From Dyella_A ginsengisoli (GTDB taxonomy: Bacteria; Pseudomonadota; Gammaproteobacteria; Xanthomonadales; Rhodanobacteraceae), in NCBI RefSeq assembly GCF_044904665.1, contig NZ_JADIKM010000001.1, forward strand, positions 434,001 to 498,000: DNA of 64,000 nt, read 5' to 3'. The translations under genes were made by a program, and so were the position numbers. Positions 1-8,875 of this stretch are shown here, piece after piece. Every line of letters starts with the position of its first letter. Position 1 is the first letter of the stretch. The notes beneath the pieces are model-generated. The model made no database searches. It was not told the origin of the DNA and was given only the letters and a program-made list of their open reading frames with translations.

Positions 1-1
1 C

Positions 2-2779
2 GACTTCCGCGACGGCACCGACATCTACTGGGCGCGCCAGCAGGTGGCGGAGCGCTTCGCGGCGGCGGCCGGCTCGCTGCCGCCGGACATCTCCGGCGGG
101 CTGGCGCCGATCGCCACGCCGCTGTCGGACATGTACATGTTCACCCTCGAAGGCGGCGACCTCAGCCTGGCCGAGCGGCGCACCCTGCTGGACTGGACCA
201 TCCGCCCCGCGCTGCGCACCGTGCCCGGCGTGGCCGATCTCAACGCGCTCGGCGGCGAAGTGCGCAGCTACATGGTGGTGCCCGACCGCGCGCGGTTGTC
301 GGCCAGCGGCCTGCACTTCCGCGACGTGATCGACGCTATCCAGCGCAACAACCGCAACGACGGCGCCGGCCGCCTGCGCGACGGCGACGACGCGCTGATC
401 GTGCGCGCCGAGGGTGCGCTGCGCAGCCTGGACGACCTGCGCCAGGTGGTGGTGGCCAGCCGCGATGGCGTGGCGGTGCGCGTGGGCGACGTGGCGCAGG
501 TGCGCTACGGCAGCCTCACCCGTTATGGCGCGGTCACCCGCAACGGGCAGGGCGAGGCGGTCGAGGGGCTGGTGGTGGGCCTGCGCGGGGCGGACGCCAA
601 GCGCGTGGTCGGCCAGGTGCGGGCCAGGCTTGCCGAGCTGCAGGCCAGCTTCCCGCCGGGCGTGCGGGTGGAGGCGTTCTATGACCGCAGCGTGCTCATC
701 GAGCGCGCCGTGGGTACCGTGAAGGATGCGCTGATCGAGGCCACCGTGCTGGTGGTGATCCTGCTGCTGTTGTTCCTGGGCGATGTGCGCGCCGCGCTGG
801 TGGTGTCGCTGACCCTGCCGATGGCGGCGCTGTGCACGTTCCTGCTGATGCAGCTGTTCGGCATGAGCGCCAACCTGATGAGCCTCGGTGGCCTGGCGAT
901 CGCCATCGGCATGCTGGTGGACGCCGCCGTGGTGGTGGTGGAGAACACGGTCAGCGAGCTGACGCCTCGCGCCGGCGCCACCGCGCTGCCGCGCCTGCAC
1001 CGCATCTATCGCGCCGTGGTGGAAGTCGCGCGGCCGGTGACCGCCGGCATGGTGATCATTGCCCTGGTGTTCGTGCCGCTGCTCACCCTGCAGGGGCTGG
1101 AGGGCAAGCTGTTTGCCCCGGTGGCCTTGACCATCGTGTTCGCGCTGGGCGCCTCGCTGCTGCTCTCGCTGACGGTGATCCCGGTGCTGTGCTCGATGCT
1201 GCTGCGCGAGCGCGCGCACGCCGAGCCGTGGGTGATGCGGCAACTCGAACGCGGCTACCGCCCGCTGCTGGACTGGTCGCTCGGCCACGCGCGGGTGCTG
1301 GCCGCCGCTGCCGGCGTGGTGCTGCTGCTGGGCGCGCTGGCCTACCTGGGCACCGGCAAGACCTTCATGCCGACGATGGACGAGGGCGACATGCTGGTGC
1401 AGCTGGTCAAGCAGCCGTCGATCAGCCTGGAGGCCTCGCGCGACCAGGATCTCGCCATCGAGCGGGCGATCAAGGCGCGCCTGCCCGAGGTGGAGCACGT
1501 CATCGCGCGGCTGGGCTCGGACGAACTCGGTCTCGATCCGATGGGCCTCAACGAGACCGACATGTTCCTGCAGCTCAAGCCCCGCTCGTCCTGGCGCGAG
1601 CCCAGTACGGCCTGGCTGGAGGACCAGCTGCGCACCGTGATGGCCGACTTCCCCGGGGTCGAGTACGGCTTCACGCAGCCGATCCAGATGCGCGTGTCCG
1701 AGATGCTCACCGGCAGCCGCGGCGATGTGGCGGTGAAGGTATTCGGCACCGACCTGGCCACGCTCAACCAGCTCGCCAACCGCATCGCCGCGATCATGCA
1801 GGCGACCCCGGGCAGCCAGGACGTGATCGCGCAGACCCAGGAGGGCGTGCGCTATCTGCGCGTGGAGGTCGATCGCCAGCTTGCCGGCCGTCACGGGCTG
1901 GACGTGACCGCGGTGCAGGACGAACTGCGCGGCCAGCTCGAAGGGCAGGGCGCGGGCACCGTGCTCGAAGCGCAGCGGCGGACCCCGATCCTGGTGCGCG
2001 GCAGCGCCGAGCTGGCGCGCACGCTGCCGCAGTTCGAACGCCTCACGCTGGCGCGCGGCGACGGCGGCGAAGTGCCGCTGGACCAGCTCGCCACGATCGA
2101 GCCGGGCACCGGCCCGGTGCAGGTGCGCCGCGAAAACGGCCAGCGCTTCGCGCTGGTGCAGGCCAACGTCGCCGGCCGCGACCTGGTCGGATTCGTCGAC
2201 GAGGCGCGCGCCCGCGTGCAGCAGCAGATCCACCTGCCGGCGGGCTACCGCGTCACCTGGGGCGGCCAGTTCGAGAACCAGCAGCGCGCCGCGGCCCGGC
2301 TGGCGGTAGTGGTGCCGGTGGCGCTGGGGCTGATCTTCCTTGTGCTGTTCTTCACCCTCGGCTCGATGCGCCAGGCAGTGCTGATCCTGTGCAACGTGCC
2401 CTTCGCGCTGGTCGGCGGCGTCGTCACGCTGTGGCTCACCGGGCAGTACCTGTCGGTGCCCGCATCGGTGGGCTTCATCGCCCTGCTCGGTATCGCGGTG
2501 CTCAACGGGTTGGTGCTGGTGACGTATTTCAACCAGCTGCGGGCCTCGGGCCTGGGCATGCCCGAGGCGGTGCGCGAGGGCGCCCTGCGACGACTGCGCC
2601 CGGTGATGATGACCGCCACGATCACCGCGTTCGGACTGGTGCCGCTGCTGTTCGCCAGCGGTCCCGGCTCGGAGGTGCAGCGCCCGCTGGCGATCGTGGT
2701 GATCGGTGGCCTGGTCACCTGCACGGCACTGACCCTGCTGCTGCTTCCCGTGCTGTTCCGCCGCTACGGCGAATCCTGA
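2..2779 (+). CDS. Heavy-metal RND efflux pump, CusA/CzcA family (5' end outside window)
   Basis: Inner-membrane proton-driven pump of a tripartite metal exporter. The reading frame is open from the first bases, so the true start lies upstream; about 925 residues are visible against roughly 1,030-1,050 for the family. Visible family marks are the porter-domain opening (DFRDGTDIYWARQQV), the TM4 segment GGLAIAIGMLVDAAVVVVEN, the central FMPTMDEGDM motif and a second membrane half ending near the C-terminus. The TM4 motif has VDAA, as in the CusA-like class, rather than the DFG...DGAV of classical CzcA, so the metal is not certain. It is followed 10 bp later by a DUF3240 gene and a TolC-like channel, forming one operon. 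The family call is secure; the substrate is inferred. Confidence 0.93.
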   Translation, partial: DFRDGTDIYWARQQVAERFAAAAGSLPPDISGGLAPIATPLSDMYMFTLEGGDLSLAERRTLLDWTIRPALRTVPGVADLNALGGEVRSYMVVPDRARLSASGLHFRDVIDAIQRNNRNDGAGRLRDGDDALIVRAEGALRSLDDLRQVVVASRDGVAVRVGDVAQVRYGSLTRYGAVTRNGQGEAVEGLVVGLRGADAKRVVGQVRARLAELQASFPPGVRVEAFYDRSVLIERAVGTVKDALIEATVLVVILLLLFLGDVRAALVVSLTLPMAALCTFLLMQLFGMSANLMSLGGLAIAIGMLVDAAVVVVENTVSELTPRAGATALPRLHRIYRAVVEVARPVTAGMVIIALVFVPLLTLQGLEGKLFAPVALTIVFALGASLLLSLTVIPVLCSMLLRERAHAEPWVMRQLERGYRPLLDWSLGHARVLAAAAGVVLLLGALAYLGTGKTFMPTMDEGDMLVQLVKQPSISLEASRDQDLAIERAIKARLPEVEHVIARLGSDELGLDPMGLNETDMFLQLKPRSSWREPSTAWLEDQLRTVMADFPGVEYGFTQPIQMRVSEMLTGSRGDVAVKVFGTDLATLNQLANRIAAIMQATPGSQDVIAQTQEGVRYLRVEVDRQLAGRHGLDVTAVQDELRGQLEGQGAGTVLEAQRRTPILVRGSAELARTLPQFERLTLARGDGGEVPLDQLATIEPGTGPVQVRRENGQRFALVQANVAGRDLVGFVDEARARVQQQIHLPAGYRVTWGGQFENQQRAAARLAVVVPVALGLIFLVLFFTLGSMRQAVLILCNVPFALVGGVVTLWLTGQYLSVPASVGFIALLGIAVLNGLVLVTYFNQLRASGLGMPEAVREGALRRLRPVMMTATITAFGLVPLLFASGPGSEVQRPLAIVVIGGLVTCTALTLLLLPVLFRRYGES

Positions 2780-2789
2780 AGGAGGGCGC

Positions 2790-3101
2790 ATGACGCAGAT
2801 GCTCAAGCGGCTGACGATTCTCGCCGCACGCGAACTGGAGGAGACCGTGGTCGAGATCCTGCTCGACCTGCGGCCCGCCTTGCCGGGCTTCACCACGGCG
2901 ATGGTGGCCGGTCACGGTGAGGGTTTCGACCAGGCCACGGCGCACGAACGCGTGCGCGGCCGCATCGATCGCCTGCAGGTGTGGATGGTGTTGCCGGCGG
3001 ACGACGTACCCCGCGTGCTGGCTGCCCTCGACGCGCGCCTGGCGCACAGTCGCCTGCGCTGGTGGGTGGAACCGGTGGAGAGCATGGGAGAACTGGCATG
3101 A
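2790..3101 (+). CDS. DUF3240 family protein of a metal-efflux operon
   Basis: Small soluble protein of 103 residues, resembling the DUF3240 family (a PII-like ferredoxin-like fold that often accompanies CusA/CzcA pumps). An AGGAGGG ribosome site lies just before the ATG. No signal peptide is visible, so it should be cytoplasmic. Its stop overlaps the start of the TolC-like gene (ATGA), which implies translational coupling. A regulatory or metal-sensing role for the pump is inferred from family context only; no metal-binding cluster is obvious. Confidence 0.8.
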   Translation: MTQMLKRLTILAARELEETVVEILLDLRPALPGFTTAMVAGHGEGFDQATAHERVRGRIDRLQVWMVLPADDVPRVLAALDARLAHSRLRWWVEPVESMGELA

Positions 3102-4405
3102 GGCGCCTGTGGTGGTTTTCGCTGCTCGTCGGCATGGCGGCGCATGCGCAGCAGACGGCTCCGGATACCTCGCTGCCGTCGCAGGATCTGGTGCTGCGCG
3201 CGATCGGGACCACGCCGGAAGTGCGCGCGGCCGCCGCGGTGCTGGGCCGCGCCGAGGCGGAGGAGCGCATGCGGCGCGTCGGCTCGCACGAGCCGCAGCT
3301 GACGGTGATCCCGCAGACCCGCCGGATCGAGGGCGAGCGGCGCTATCGCGAGTGGGAGGTGGATCTCTCCCGCGGCGTGCGCTGGCCCGGCAAGGCCCGG
3401 CTCGATCGCGAGATCGGCGCGGCGGGACGCGAGGCGGCCAGCCTCGCATTCGAGGACGCCCACCATGCCGCCGCCCGGCAACTGCTGGCGCTGTGGTCGG
3501 ACTGGCAACGCGCCGCCACCGCGGTCGGCCTGCGCGATTCGCAAGTGGCGTTGTGGGAGCGCGAGCGCGCGAGCCTGGCGCGTCGCGTGCAACTGGGCGA
3601 TGCGGCGGGGCGCGACCTCACCGCGCTCGACGCCGCGCTGGCGCAGGCGCGCGCCGCGGCAGCGCAGGCCGCCGCGGACGAGCAGACGGCGCGCCTGGCG
3701 CTGAGCAGCGCCTTCCCCGAGCTGCCGCTGCCGGACCGCGTGCACCTGCCGCCGGCCCCGGTCGCGCTGGAAGGCGGCGACCAGGCCTGGTCCGAGCTGA
3801 TCGTGCAGCGCAGCCACGAGATCGGCACCGCGGCCGCGCTGGCGAGGCAGAAGGATGCCCAGTCGCGCCGGGCACGCGCCGATCGCTTGCCCGATCCGTC
3901 GGTGGGCCTGCGCATGCTCAGCGATCGCGGCGGGCGCGAGCGGGCCTTCGGCGTGACGCTCTCCATTCCGCTCGGCGGAAGTTACCGCTCGGCCGAGGCG
4001 GCAGCAGCCAGTGCCGATGCGATGGGCGCGGAGGCCGAGCTGGCGATGGCCCGTCGCGACGTGGCGCGCGACGCTCGCCAGGCGGTGGCGATGGCCCGGG
4101 CCAGCTACACCATCTGGCAGCGCCAGCAGGAAGCCAGCGCGGCCACCGAGGCGAACGCGCAGAAGACCGAGCGCGGCCATGCGCTGGGCGAGATCGCGCT
4201 GGACGAGGTGCTGCTCGCACGCCGCGCCGCGCAGGAGGCGGCGATCGCTGCCGGGCGCGCCGAGATCGATGCGATCGAGGCAGTCACCCGGGTCAAGGTG
4301 GACGCCCATGCGATGTGGCATCGCCATGACGGGGAAGACGATCACGATGCCGCCGCGGAAGCGACAACGCCGCATGACCTGCCGGCCTTGCCCGCCATGC
4401 CGTGA
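3098..4405 (+). CDS. TolC-family outer-membrane channel of the metal efflux system
   Basis: Outer-membrane factor expected to complete the tripartite RND exporter. The ATG at 3098 overlaps the preceding stop and gives 435 residues with a signal peptide (MRRLWWFSLLVGMAAHAQ). The body is Ala/Arg/Glu-rich and heptad-like, as in the long alpha-barrel of TolC/CzcC proteins. The C-terminus is His/Asp-rich (HAMWHRHDGEDDHD), a possible metal-binding tail. The periplasmic adaptor gene is not in the window and presumably lies upstream. Confidence 0.85.
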   Translation: MRRLWWFSLLVGMAAHAQQTAPDTSLPSQDLVLRAIGTTPEVRAAAAVLGRAEAEERMRRVGSHEPQLTVIPQTRRIEGERRYREWEVDLSRGVRWPGKARLDREIGAAGREAASLAFEDAHHAAARQLLALWSDWQRAATAVGLRDSQVALWERERASLARRVQLGDAAGRDLTALDAALAQARAAAAQAAADEQTARLALSSAFPELPLPDRVHLPPAPVALEGGDQAWSELIVQRSHEIGTAAALARQKDAQSRRARADRLPDPSVGLRMLSDRGGRERAFGVTLSIPLGGSYRSAEAAAASADAMGAEAELAMARRDVARDARQAVAMARASYTIWQRQQEASAATEANAQKTERGHALGEIALDEVLLARRAAQEAAIAAGRAEIDAIEAVTRVKVDAHAMWHRHDGEDDHDAAAEATTPHDLPALPAMP

Positions 4406-4455
4406 GGTCGCCCGACGCCGGCGGCGCGGCGCAACAACTTTCGCTGTCGCGAGGA

Positions 4456-4484
4456 TTGACAGCTCCCTGCTGCAGCACAACAAT
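4456..4484 (+). promoter_or_regulatory. Candidate sigma70 promoter upstream of the mgtA leader
   Basis: TTGACA (4456-4461) is followed after 17 bp by AACAAT (4479-4484), a perfect -35 with a weak -10. It lies 50 bp after the TolC-like gene and about 70 bp before the structured leader, so it could drive the leader and mgtA. A GC-rich hairpin (gcgcgc...gcgcgc) starts immediately downstream. Confidence 0.4.
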
Positions 4485-4556
4485 GCGCGCGCCCTCCGGC
4501 GCGCTGCGCCGATGCGGCACACCCAGTCCGACCAAACCAAGGCATATGGACGTCTA

Positions 4557-4713
4557 CCCTAGTCGCAACGTCGACACCCGCGAGCATCGGGTGCCGGCGA
4601 CGCAAAACAAGTCGAACGCCTGCGGCGACCGCCTGCGGTCGGCCGGCGCTTTCCACTAGGGAAAGGCCGGCCCACTCCTGCCGGTGCCAGCAGGCACCGT
4701 TACCGAGGAGATG
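4557..4713 (+). promoter_or_regulatory. Structured 5' leader RNA ahead of mgtA (candidate cis-regulatory RNA)
   Basis: A long-range 7-bp stem, CCCTAGT (4557-4563) with ACTAGGG (4655-4661), encloses two internal hairpins. One has arms CGTCG.CACCCG and CGGGTG..CGACG around 4566-4600. The other has arms GACCGC and GCGGTC near 4627-4640. A third stem, CGGTGCC/GGCACCG with loop AGCA (about 4682-4699), lies just before the ribosome site of a small ORF. The layout resembles a riboswitch or attenuator. I could not match it to the M-box, yybP-ykoY or enterobacterial mgtA leader consensus, so its ligand, if any, is unknown. Confidence 0.5.
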
Positions 4714-4718
4714 GGCCG

Positions 4719-4889
4719 ATGAAGCTCCTTCGCGATTCCTTCCGCTGGCGCGCACTGCGTCAGCCGCTGTTCGCCGGTCGCCGCCGCGACCGCCGTGTCT
4801 ATGTCGTTACCGTGCCCGCGCCGCGCGATGCCGCGCCTGTGCGTTCGAACGAACGCGCTCCCACCACCGCGTTGCCGAGCCTGGGCTGA
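4719..4889 (+). CDS. Small ORF (56 aa), possible mgtA leader peptide
   Basis: ATG with a good ribosome site (GAGGAG, about 4705-4710) starts a 56-residue ORF that is Arg-rich at the front and Pro-containing at the back (Pro16, 33, 35, 40, 48 and 53). It sits between the structured leader and mgtA. In Salmonella a Pro-codon-rich leader ORF (mgtL) controls mgtA, so a translated leader is plausible here, although the peptide itself is unlike MgtL. There is no recognisable domain. It could also be chance coding in GC-rich DNA. Confidence 0.4.
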   Translation: MKLLRDSFRWRALRQPLFAGRRRDRRVYVVTVPAPRDAAPVRSNERAPTTALPSLG

Positions 4890-5045
4890 TGCGCGCGCTG
4901 GTCATTCGCCGGGGCTGGCCCCCGCCATGGTCTACCTCGCCGCGATCGCATCTGCGACCGCGGCCAGATTCCCTCGTGCCGCCAGCCAGCTGATCGTTTC
5001 CCGGCTTCCGGCGCCTCGCAGACCTGCAACGACGGAAGTTTCCCG
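4890..5045 (+). other. mgtA-proximal untranslated region with hairpin
   Basis: This is the last part of the gene-free stretch 4406-5045. It holds an imperfect hairpin, CGCGATCGCA (4941-4950) with TGCGACCGCG (4953-4962; one mismatch), 79 bp before the mgtA ribosome site. It could alternate with upstream structures. No U-tract follows it, so it is not an obvious intrinsic terminator. Confidence 0.3.
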
Positions 5046-7700
5046 ATGACCCGGCAGCCCCTTTCCCACGCGGCGCGCAAGACCGCGGGCAAGTCCACCC
5101 AGGCTCCTTTCCACGTCGCCGCCGCGGCCGAAGCCTGGCGTGCCACCGACGCACTGTTCACCACCTTCGGCACCGGACTGGACGGCCTCGACGAGGACGC
5201 GATCCAGGCGCGCCTGCAGGCCGACGGCCCCAACGAGGTGTCGCACGAGAAGCCGCCGCACTGGTCGCGGCAGCTGCTGCACGCGTTCCTCAACCCGTTC
5301 ATCATCGTGCTGCTGTCGCTGGCCGCGGTGCAGCTGGCCACCGACGCCAGCGACCTCACCGGTCCGATCATCGTGATGGTGATGGTGGGCATCAGCGTGC
5401 TGCTGAGCTTCACCCAGGAATACCGATCCTCGCAGGCGGCGGAAAAGCTCAAGGCGATGGTGCGCAACACCGCCAGCGTTACCCGCCGCGCCTCGGACGG
5501 CCACAGCGAGCGGATCGAGGTGCCGGTGCTGGAGCTGGTGGCCGGCGACATCGTGCACCTGGCCGCCGGCGACATGGTGCCGGCCGACCTGCGCCTGCTC
5601 GCCGCCAAGGACCTGTTCATCAGTCAGGCGATCCTCACCGGCGAGTCGCTGCCGGTGGAGAAGGCCGCGCCCAGCGGCCGCGACCTGCTCGACGCGGGTT
5701 CGGCCAATCCGCTGGATTTGCCCAGCGTCTGCTACATGGGCACCAACGTGATCAGCGGCACGGCCACCGCGCTGGTGGTGGCCACGGGCGGGCGTACCTA
5801 CCTTGGCTCGATCTCGCACAGCCTGAGCGGCCAGCGCGTGCAGACCAGCTTTGACCGCGGCGTGAAGTCGGTCAGCTGGCTGTTGATCCGCTTCATGGCG
5901 GTGATGGTGCCGATCGTGTTTGCGCTGAACTGGTGGGACAAGGGCAACTTCCTTGAGGCGCTGCTGTTCGCGCTCAGCGTGGCGGTGGGCCTGACCCCGG
6001 AGATGCTGCCGCTGATCGTCACTGCCAACCTCGGCAAGGGCGCGCTGGCGATGTCCAGGCGCAAGGTGGTGGTCAAGCGCCTCAACGCGATCCAGAACTT
6101 CGGCGCGATGGACGTGCTGTGCACCGACAAGACCGGCACGCTGACGCTGGACAAGATCGTGCTGGAGCGCCACCTCGACCTCGACGGCGAGCAGTCCGAC
6201 GAGGCGCTGGAGTTCGGCTACCTCAACAGCCGCTTCCAGACCGGCCTGAAGAATCTGATGGACAAGGCGGTGCTGGAGCACCGCGACCTCGAGCCCGCCG
6301 CCGGCATGTACCGGCTGGTGGACGAGATCCCGTTCGACTTCCAGCGCCGGCGCATGTCGGTGGTGCTGGGCGATCGCGGCGGCGACCACCTGCTGGTGTG
6401 CAAGGGCGCGGTGGAGGAGATGCTGGCGATCTGCGACCACGCGCGCATCGGCGGCGTGGTGGAGCCGATGAGCGAGGAGCGCCGCGCCGCGATCAAGGCG
6501 ATGACGCGCGAGCTCAACGAGGACGGCCTGCGCGTGTTGGTGGTGGCGATCCGCACCCAGCCGGCGGCCGGGCGTCCCTACGGCGTGGCCGACGAGGCCG
6601 GGCTGACCGCGGTGGGCTGCCTGGCCTTCCTCGATCCGCCGAAGGACTCCGCCGCCACCGCGATCCGCGCGCTCCACCAGCACGGCGTGGCGGTGAAGGT
6701 GATCACCGGCGACAACGAGGCGGTGACGCGCAAGATCTGCCGCGAGGTCGGGCTCGACGTCGAGCACTCGGCGCAGGGCAAGCACATCGAGCCGCTGGAC
6801 GACGCGGCGCTGGACTCGCTGGTCGCGCGCACCACGGTGTTCGCCAAGATGTCGCCGCTGCAGAAGGCGCGCGTGGTGAAGTCGCTGCAGCGTCAGGGCC
6901 ACACGGTGGGCTTTCTCGGCGACGGCATCAACGACGCCCCGGCGCTGCGCGAGGCGGACGTGGGCATCTCGGTGGACACCGCCACCGACATCGCCAAGGA
7001 ATCGGCCGACATCATCCTGCTGGAGAAAAACCTGATGGTGCTGGAGGAGGGCGTGATCGAGGGACGGATCACCTTCGGCAACATCATGAAGTACATCAAG
7101 ATGACCGCCAGCTCGAACTTCGGCAACGTGTTCAGCGTGCTGATCGCCAGCGCGTTCCTGCCGTTCCTGCCGATGCTGCCGCTGCAGATTCTGGTGCAGA
7201 ACCTGTTGTACGACGTGTCGCAGCTGTCGATTCCGTTCGACCGCATGGACGAGGAATACCTGCGCAAGCCGCGCAAGTGGGACGCCAGCGACATCGGCCG
7301 CTTCATGGCCTGCATCGGACCGATCAGCTCGATCTTCGACATCACCACGTTCTGGCTGCTGTGGCACGTGTTCGGCGCGAACTCGCCGGCGCACCAGGCG
7401 GTGTTCCAGTCCGGCTGGTTCATCGAGGGTCTGCTGTCGCAGACGCTGATCGTGCACATGATCCGCACCCGGCGCATCCCGTTCCTGCAGAGCATGGCCT
7501 CGGCGCCGGTGCTGGCGCTCACCGCGGCGATCATCACGCTGGGGTTGGTGATCCCGTTCACCGTGGTCGGCGCCAAGCTCGGCATGGTGCCGCTGCCGCC
7601 GGCCTACTTCGGCTGGCTGGTGCTGACCCTGGTCAGCTACAGCGTGCTGACCCAGCTGGTGAAGCGGTTGTACATCCGGCGCTACGGGCGCTGGCTGTAG
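5046..7700 (+). CDS. mgtA: Magnesium-importing P-type ATPase (P3B type)
   Basis: Inner-membrane ATPase of 884 residues that imports Mg2+ into the cytoplasm, as in MgtA/MgtB. Visible elements are the N-terminal cation-ATPase domain, the actuator motif TGESLPVEK, the TM4 ion-site motif LTPEM, the phosphorylation motif DKTGTLT (Asp near residue 361), the hinge motif GDGINDAPAL, and C-terminal membrane helices. The ATG follows GGAAG at a normal distance. Regulation probably acts through the long structured leader and small ORF upstream. A repeat-derived inverted repeat follows the gene. Confidence 0.95.
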   Translation: MTRQPLSHAARKTAGKSTQAPFHVAAAAEAWRATDALFTTFGTGLDGLDEDAIQARLQADGPNEVSHEKPPHWSRQLLHAFLNPFIIVLLSLAAVQLATDASDLTGPIIVMVMVGISVLLSFTQEYRSSQAAEKLKAMVRNTASVTRRASDGHSERIEVPVLELVAGDIVHLAAGDMVPADLRLLAAKDLFISQAILTGESLPVEKAAPSGRDLLDAGSANPLDLPSVCYMGTNVISGTATALVVATGGRTYLGSISHSLSGQRVQTSFDRGVKSVSWLLIRFMAVMVPIVFALNWWDKGNFLEALLFALSVAVGLTPEMLPLIVTANLGKGALAMSRRKVVVKRLNAIQNFGAMDVLCTDKTGTLTLDKIVLERHLDLDGEQSDEALEFGYLNSRFQTGLKNLMDKAVLEHRDLEPAAGMYRLVDEIPFDFQRRRMSVVLGDRGGDHLLVCKGAVEEMLAICDHARIGGVVEPMSEERRAAIKAMTRELNEDGLRVLVVAIRTQPAAGRPYGVADEAGLTAVGCLAFLDPPKDSAATAIRALHQHGVAVKVITGDNEAVTRKICREVGLDVEHSAQGKHIEPLDDAALDSLVARTTVFAKMSPLQKARVVKSLQRQGHTVGFLGDGINDAPALREADVGISVDTATDIAKESADIILLEKNLMVLEEGVIEGRITFGNIMKYIKMTASSNFGNVFSVLIASAFLPFLPMLPLQILVQNLLYDVSQLSIPFDRMDEEYLRKPRKWDASDIGRFMACIGPISSIFDITTFWLLWHVFGANSPAHQAVFQSGWFIEGLLSQTLIVHMIRTRRIPFLQSMASAPVLALTAAIITLGLVIPFTVVGAKLGMVPLPPAYFGWLVLTLVSYSVLTQLVKRLYIRRYGRWL

Positions 7701-7757
7701 CGCGCGGTCGCGCGTTTGGATGGTGGCATTTACGCCAAGGGTGTTCGGTCCTTCTCG

Positions 7758-7840
7758 GACGTCATTCCCGCGAAAGCGGGAATCCATAGTTGCTCTTGCT
7801 GAAGGTCAAAATGGATTCCCGCTTTCGCGGGAATGACGTC
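7758..7840. repeat. REP-type perfect 30-bp inverted repeat (BIME-like)
   Basis: Arms 7758-7787 and 7811-7840 are perfect reverse complements separated by 23 bp. Each arm contains the smaller palindrome attcccgcgaaagcgggaat (8-bp stem, GAAA loop). This matches the dispersed extragenic palindromes common in Xanthomonadales genomes. It lies between mgtA and the convergent YfeH-like gene, where it could act as a bidirectional transcript-end structure. Confidence 0.85.
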
Positions 7841-7885
7841 CTCAAGGCGGCCGGCGAGGCGTCGACAGCGCCGTAACTCACTCGC

Positions 7886-8875
7886 TCAATGCGTACCGGC
7901 ATCCGCCACGGGAGCGCCCCGCGCGAAGCGCTGGGCGATCATCGCGCAGACCATCAGCTGCAGCTGGTGGAAGATCATCAGCGGCAGCACGATGCCGCCC
8001 AGCCCGCCGGGCAGCGCGACGAAAAGGATCTTAGCCATCGGCACGCCGGTGGCGAGGCTCTTCTTCGAGCCGCAGAAGAACATCGTGATGCGGTCTTCGC
8101 GCGCGAATTTCAGCGCGCCGGAACCGAACCAGGTGACCAGCATCACCAGCGCCAGCAGCAGCGCGTCGACGCCCAGCGTCGCGAGCAGCGCCAGCGGCGG
8201 CGTGGTCTTCCACAGCCCCTCCACCACGGCCGCGCTGAAGGCGGTGTAGACCACCAGCAGGATGGTGCCCTGGTCGGTGTAACGCAGCAGCGGCCGATGA
8301 CGATCCACCCAGTGGCCGATCCACGGGCGCAGCAGATGCCCGGCTGCGAACGGCAGCAATAGCAGGGTGAGGATGCTCTCCACCGCGTGCCACGAGAAGC
8401 CGTGGCCGCCGTTGTGCGCAACTACCGTCAGCCCGACCAGCAGCGGCGTCAGCACGGTGCCGATCAGGCTGGAGGTGGAGGCGCTGACCACCGCCGCCGG
8501 CACGTTGCCACCGGCCATCGAAGTGAACGCGATCGACGACTGCACGGTGGAGGGCAGGGTGCATACGTAGAGCACGCCGAGGGTGAGCGCCGGCGTCAGC
8601 AGCACGCCCATCAGCGGCCGCAGCAGCAGGCCGAACAACGGAAACAACACGAAGGTGCAGGCGAACACGCTGGTGTGCAGGCGCCAGTGGGTCATGCCGT
8701 GCAGCACCGCCGCACGCGAGAGCTTGGCCCCGTGCAGGAAGAACAGGAGCGCGATCGCCGCATCGGTGATGCGATCGAAGGCGACGGCCCACCCGTCGCG
8801 GCACGGCAGCAGCGAGGCCAGTGCGATGGTGACCAGCAGAGCCTGGGTGAACGGATCGATGGGAAGGCGGCGCAT
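7886..8875 (-). CDS. YfeH-like bile acid:sodium symporter family transporter
   Basis: Polytopic inner-membrane protein of the SBF-like group closely resembling E. coli YfeH. Shared segments include AAIALLFFLHGAKLSR, TVQSSIAFTSMAGGNVPAA, VFCGSKKSLATGVPMA-like and the LPLMIFHQLQLMVCA C-terminus. The ATG at 8875 (MRRLPIDPFTQ) matches the family N-terminus and gives 329 residues; an upstream in-frame start adds 28 unconserved residues. About nine to ten helices are expected. The physiological substrate of this branch is not known. Confidence 0.85.
   Translation of the reverse strand: MRRLPIDPFTQALLVTIALASLLPCRDGWAVAFDRITDAAIALLFFLHGAKLSRAAVLHGMTHWRLHTSVFACTFVLFPLFGLLLRPLMGVLLTPALTLGVLYVCTLPSTVQSSIAFTSMAGGNVPAAVVSASTSSLIGTVLTPLLVGLTVVAHNGGHGFSWHAVESILTLLLLPFAAGHLLRPWIGHWVDRHRPLLRYTDQGTILLVVYTAFSAAVVEGLWKTTPPLALLATLGVDALLLALVMLVTWFGSGALKFAREDRITMFFCGSKKSLATGVPMAKILFVALPGGLGGIVLPLMIFHQLQLMVCAMIAQRFARGAPVADAGTH

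Noticed and set aside
4402..4659. 85-codon frame overlapping the mgtA leader
   Set aside because: It has no ribosome site, crosses the strong stems of the leader, and its composition is unlike a protein.
4557..4713. Assignment of the mgtA leader to the M-box or yybP-ykoY riboswitch
   Set aside because: The conserved loop sequences of those classes are not visible; only the location and general folding are suggestive.
4932..7787. Very long minus-strand open frame antisense to mgtA
   Set aside because: It is His/Gln/Arg/Val-rich with no domain, typical of antisense reading of a GC-rich gene; mgtA on the plus strand has all P-type ATPase motifs.
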